Part shown: positions 5,843-7,347 of the stretch, in pieces
Numbering within the stretch: position 1 is the first letter of the stretch
How the letters are laid out: every line of letters starts with the position of its first letter
Assembly: GCA_039188505.1 (NCBI GenBank)
Contig: JBCCZC010000289.1
Span: 1 to 7,347, forward strand
Reading direction: 5' to 3'
DNA length: 7,347 bases
DNA from: JBCCZC01 sp039188505
Lineage (GTDB): Bacteria; Pseudomonadota; Gammaproteobacteria; Xanthomonadales; SZUA-38
Made by a program: the position numbers and the translations under genes
Notes under the pieces: generated by a model
Databases searched by the model: none
The model's input: the letters and a program-made list of their open reading frames with translations, nothing else
Told to the model about the DNA's origin: nothing

Positions 5843-6970
5843 TCACTCCTCCACGGGCTCGATGGTTGCCGGTTCGCTGGTCGCGGGCGCGGCCTTACGA
5901 TCATCCCTTGTGTCAGCGCCCGGTTCGCGCGCTGCGCGAACAGGTAGCTCCCGCGTCTCACCGATCGCCCAGGTCTGGAACGCGTCCGCGGGCAGTCCGC
6001 GACGCTGAAGCTCGGCGGCCAGGCGGGCCGGCGGTTCGTCGATCGGCTCGCCGCTGAGATAGAACGTGCCCCAGTGCACGCCGAAGCTGTAGGCCGAGTC
6101 GAGATCGACATGGATCTGGACCGATTCCTCGGAGTTGACGTGGTTGACGCGCATGAAGCCGCGGGGGAAGTAGGCGCCGATCGGGATGAGGGCGAGGTCG
6201 AACCCGTCGAAGCGGTCGCGGATGTCCGCGAACAGCTGTGCGTTGTAGCCCGTGTCGCCGCCGAACCAGGTTCGATGGGTCCCGAAATCGATGATCCAGG
6301 AGGCCCAGAGGGTCTCGAACCGATCGCCCAGTCCGCGCCCCGACCAGTGCTGCGAGGGCGCGGCGCTGATCGTCACCCCTTCGAATTCGACCGTTTCCCA
6401 CCAGTCCATCTCCACCACGGAATCCGCGGCGATACCCCGATCGAGGAACCACGACTCGAGCCCGAGCGGCACCAGCCAGGTCGTGTCGCTGCCGAGGCGC
6501 TCGACGGTGTCCGCGTCGAGGTGATCGTAGTGGTTGTGGGAGATGACCACGTAGTCGATGGGGGGCAGCAGGTGCGGATAGACCGGCAGCGGCGTGTACC
6601 GCTTCGGGCCGCCGAAGCCCACGGGGGAGGCGCGCCGGCTGAAGATCGGATCGGTCAGGACGTTGATGCCCCGATGCTGGATCAGGACCGTGCTGTGGCC
6701 GAGCCACGTTACCCGAACGGCGTCGTTCGTTGGCCGGGCGAGCCAGCGGGTGTTCACCGGCCACACGGGAATCCGGCCGACGCGATCGCGGTAGTCGGTG
6801 TACTCGTCCTCTCCGAACCACCGCATGCGGAGATAGGTGAAGACGTTCTTGTCGTGATTCTCGACGTAGAGGTTGCGAAAGCCCGATGCCGTGTGATGGA
6901 ACGGCTTATCGCCGGTCGCCGTAGCCGGGACCGGGCCGAGCGCCGAGAGCAAGAGCAGCAGGGACCACAT
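5843..6970 (-). CDS. Exported NAPE-PLD-like metallo-beta-lactamase-fold hydrolase
   Basis: A 375-residue zinc-dependent hydrolase of the UlaG/NAPE-PLD branch of the metallo-beta-lactamase superfamily. Mammalian NAPE-PLD cleaves N-acylphosphatidylethanolamine to N-acylethanolamine and phosphatidic acid. The metal ligands are all visible: H145, H147, D149 and H150 in SHNHYDHLD, H208 in PSQHW, D239 in GGDTGY and H299 in GVHWGTF. These match human H185, H187, D189, H190, H253, D284 and H343 as I recall them. Other shared stretches are VTWLGHST, LTDPIFS-RASP, PPIDYVVISHNHYDH and DLALIPIGAYFPR. A hydrophobic leader (residues 2-18, possible cleavage after Ala-Thr-Ala18) suggests export, though it lacks the usual basic residues. 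Residues 341-375 are a loose Ala/Pro/Glu-rich tail not expected in the family. The only ATG start has no clear Shine-Dalgarno site. GATAAA on this strand (6999-7004) could be a -10 element. The natural substrate in this bacterium is unknown. Confidence 0.93.
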   Translation of the reverse strand: MWSLLLLLSALGPVPATATGDKPFHHTASGFRNLYVENHDKNVFTYLRMRWFGEDEYTDYRDRVGRIPVWPVNTRWLARPTNDAVRVTWLGHSTVLIQHRGINVLTDPIFSRRASPVGFGGPKRYTPLPVYPHLLPPIDYVVISHNHYDHLDADTVERLGSDTTWLVPLGLESWFLDRGIAADSVVEMDWWETVEFEGVTISAAPSQHWSGRGLGDRFETLWASWIIDFGTHRTWFGGDTGYNAQLFADIRDRFDGFDLALIPIGAYFPRGFMRVNHVNSEESVQIHVDLDSAYSFGVHWGTFYLSGEPIDEPPARLAAELQRRGLPADAFQTWAIGETRELPVRAAREPGADTRDDRKAAPATSEPATIEPVEE

Positions 6971-7082
6971 GCCGGGAGTGTGCCGTCGTCGAGGTTGGTT
7001 TATCGTGAGATCGGCCAGGTCAGCACCCCTGGCGTCGGGCGCCGGCGAACGCCGCCGGGCTCGTTAGTGACCCATCACGCCC

Positions 7083-7087
7083 AGGAG
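7083..7087 (+). promoter_or_regulatory. Ribosome binding site for the TTG-started dehalogenase-like gene
   Basis: AGGAG lies seven bases before the TTG at 7095, ideal spacing. The next in-frame ATG (7185) lies past the conserved N-terminal block, so this site decides the start. Confidence 0.75.
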
Positions 7088-7094
7088 CAAGACC

Positions 7095-7347
7095 TTGGAC
7101 TACCTGCGGACACCGACCGAACGCTTCGCCGGACTCGAGGATTACCCGTTCGAGCCGAACTACATCGATGTCGGTGGCCCGCGCATGCACTACGTGGACG
7201 AGGGCGAGCCCGGCGCCGATCCCGTGCTCATGCTGCACGGTGAGCCGAGCTGGTCATACCTGTACCGGCACATGATTCCGCGCTGTGCCGCGGCGGGCCA
7301 CCGCGTGCTGGCGCCGGATCTCATCGGCTTCGGCAAGTCCGACAAGC
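7095..7347 (+). CDS. Haloalkane dehalogenase-like alpha/beta hydrolase, 5' part only
   Basis: The first 84 residues of an alpha/beta-hydrolase; the frame is still open at the window edge. It begins LRTPTERFAGLEDYPFEPNY, very like the N-terminus of subfamily I haloalkane dehalogenases (DhlA type). The oxyanion and halide-site segment HGEPSWSYLYRHMIP covers residues 48-62, and APDLIGFGKSD covers 73-83. Family enzymes hydrolyse carbon-halogen bonds through an Asp nucleophile, usually in the cytoplasm. That Asp, the halide-binding Trp residues and the catalytic His would lie beyond the window, so activity cannot be confirmed. No leader peptide is present. Translation starts at TTG with a strong Shine-Dalgarno site. 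The gene diverges from the metallo-hydrolase across a 124-base gap. Epoxide hydrolase is the main alternative, but Glu50 in HGEP-W favours dehalogenase. Confidence 0.88.
   Translation, partial: MDYLRTPTERFAGLEDYPFEPNYIDVGGPRMHYVDEGEPGADPVLMLHGEPSWSYLYRHMIPRCAAAGHRVLAPDLIGFGKSDK

Noticed and set aside
6074..7243. 389-codon plus-strand open frame
   Set aside because: Antisense to the metallo-hydrolase and in the wrong frame across the start of the dehalogenase-like gene.

Overview
The window is GC-rich, with G or C at most third codon positions of the genes. It carries four complete protein genes and the 5' end of a fifth. The gene types, Shine-Dalgarno sites, a lipoprotein lipobox and Sec-type leaders indicate a Gram-negative bacterium. 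The large exported protein ends in the tail PVFGNGFER. I recall similar '(D/N)GFE' endings in exported proteins of Xanthomonadales and Wenzhouxiangella-like Gammaproteobacteria, so a gammaproteobacterium of that kind is my best guess. This is memory plus inference, not a search result.

Layout. 1-240: upstream region with a weak promoter candidate and a Shine-Dalgarno site. 241-3408 (+): a 1,055-residue exported protein made of 13 Asp-box (BNR) motifs followed by seven FG-GAP motifs, probably three beta-propellers in a row. 3409-3756: non-coding gap between convergent genes, opening with a long imperfect hairpin right after the stop codon. 3757-4206 (-): a small outer-membrane-type lipoprotein of unknown function. 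Its leader holds a perfect 9-bp inverted repeat that covers its own Shine-Dalgarno site. 4494-5501 (-): a sodium:bile-acid-symporter (BASS) family transporter. 5502-5842: a gap with a perfect 8-bp hairpin and, next to the upstream gene, a coding-looking orphan C-terminus. 5843-6970 (-): an exported metallo-beta-lactamase-fold hydrolase of the NAPE-PLD (N-acylphosphatidylethanolamine phospholipase D) type with every metal ligand present. 7095-7347 (+): the start of a haloalkane dehalogenase-like alpha/beta hydrolase that begins with TTG and is cut by the window edge.

How the genes relate. No tight operon is visible. The transporter and the metallo-hydrolase share a strand but lie 341 bases apart with a hairpin between them, so co-transcription is possible but unproven. 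The metallo-hydrolase and the dehalogenase are divergent across 124 bases. Three products carry export signals and one is an inner-membrane carrier, so most of this stretch serves the cell envelope. I see no tRNA, rRNA, CRISPR array, transposase, integrase or known defence gene. The most unusual items are the triple-propeller protein, the Shine-Dalgarno-masking inverted repeat, a lysine at a sodium-site position of the transporter, and the orphan C-terminus.
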